The notes under the pieces: model-generated
The model's input: the letters and a program-made list of their open reading frames with translations, nothing else
The model's database searches: none
Told to the model about the DNA's origin: nothing
Made by a program: the position numbers and the translations under genes
NCBI GenBank assembly: GCA_030151765.1
Contig: JASLCW010000070.1
Location: 1 to 6,178, forward strand
Length of the DNA stretch: 6,178 nucleotides
Direction of reading: 5' to 3'
From: Marmoricola sp.
GTDB taxonomy: Bacteria; Actinomycetota; Actinomycetes; Propionibacteriales; Nocardioidaceae
In this document: positions 5,993-6,178 of the stretch, in pieces
How positions within the stretch are numbered: position 1 is the first letter of the stretch
Layout of the letters: every line of letters starts with the position of its first letter

Positions 5993-6178
5993 TCAGACGA
6001 CCGAGAGGGGCAGCAGCCTCTGCCCCGTGGGGCCGATCTGGATGTCGGTCGCCATCTCCGGGCAGACTACGCAGTCGTAGCAGGGGGTCCAGCGGCAGTC
6101 CTCGACGTCGACGCTGTCGGGGTCGAGGGCGTCCTCCCAGTCCTCCCAGAGCCAGTCCTTGTCGAGGCCGGAGTCGAC
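5993..6178 (-). CDS. B12-binding radical SAM protein, TIGR03960-like (C-terminal end)
   Basis: The last 61 residues of a protein that enters from the right edge, ending at the TGA at 5993-5995. The stretch GLDKDWLWEDWEDAL (about 4-18) is followed by a cysteine cluster in DCRWTPCYDCVVCP (Cys at 28, 33, 36 and 39 of the visible part). The end reads DIQIGPTGQRLLPLSVV. This combination is what I recall from the C-terminus of the actinobacterial TIGR03960 radical SAM proteins with a B12-binding domain. In many genomes these stand beside a TIGR03936/DUF2344 gene and ribonuclease E/G. The radical SAM cluster motif and the B12 domain lie outside the window. The closely spaced cysteines could bind an additional iron-sulfur cluster or zinc. 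The function of the family is not established. The next gene on this strand is the acetyltransferase, 5 bases away. Confidence 0.82.
   Translation of the reverse strand, partial: VDSGLDKDWLWEDWEDALDPDSVDVEDCRWTPCYDCVVCPEMATDIQIGPTGQRLLPLSVV

Noticed and set aside
6007..6026. 7-bp GC hairpin (GGGGCAG/CTGCCCC) with a 6-base loop near the end of the radical SAM gene
   Set aside because: It lies within codons for the conserved GPTGQRLLPL end, so the symmetry is probably a codon by-product; there is no U-tract and the acetyltransferase follows at once.

Overview
The window is a stretch of high-GC actinobacterial chromosome. Codon third positions are strongly G/C, GTG starts occur, and several families point the same way: a likely F420-type luciferase-like oxidoreductase, an actinobacterial winged-helix protein, and the C-terminus of a TIGR03960-type B12-binding radical SAM protein. 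The lineage may be Propionibacteriales (Nocardioides-like), but that is an impression. No mobile element, CRISPR array, tRNA or rRNA was seen.

Layout. The left edge (1-390, minus) is the N-terminal 130 residues of a winged-helix DNA-binding protein (HTH_42/YcaQ-like). It is divergent from a complete CynX/NimT-type MFS exporter (436-1641, plus). That gene runs tail to tail, with a 4-base overlap, into a luciferase-like oxidoreductase (1638-2516, minus). The oxidoreductase is divergent from a three-gene plus-strand operon: an FtsX/MacB-type ABC permease (2600-3697), its ATPase (3709-4380) and a TetR-family regulator (4383-4961). One base beyond the TetR stop lies the stop of a minus-strand four-helix membrane protein (4963-5358). 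A long perfect-armed hairpin (5385-5432) follows, then a maltose-O-acetyltransferase-like hexapeptide-repeat enzyme (5436-5987, minus). At the right edge is the last 61 codons of the radical SAM protein (5993-6178, minus).

The most informative regulatory feature is the 83-bp gap between the oxidoreductase and the ABC permease. It holds a perfect 15-bp inverted repeat with a 3-bp spacer (2546-2578), and each arm is itself a GACA-N3-TGTC palindrome. The two small palindromes are centred 22 bp apart, about two helical turns. The element covers the proposed -10 of the ABC operon and the proposed -35 of a likely leaderless promoter for the oxidoreductase. The simplest model is that the TetR protein encoded third in the ABC operon binds here, controls its own operon and may control the oxidoreductase as well. 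That would make a self-regulated export-plus-redox module with an unknown ligand.

No wholly new system is evident. The points worth following up are the nested operator, the unknown substrate of the ABC/TetR/oxidoreductase module, the hairpin at 5385-5432, the uncharacterised membrane protein, and the acetyltransferase sitting directly behind the radical SAM gene.
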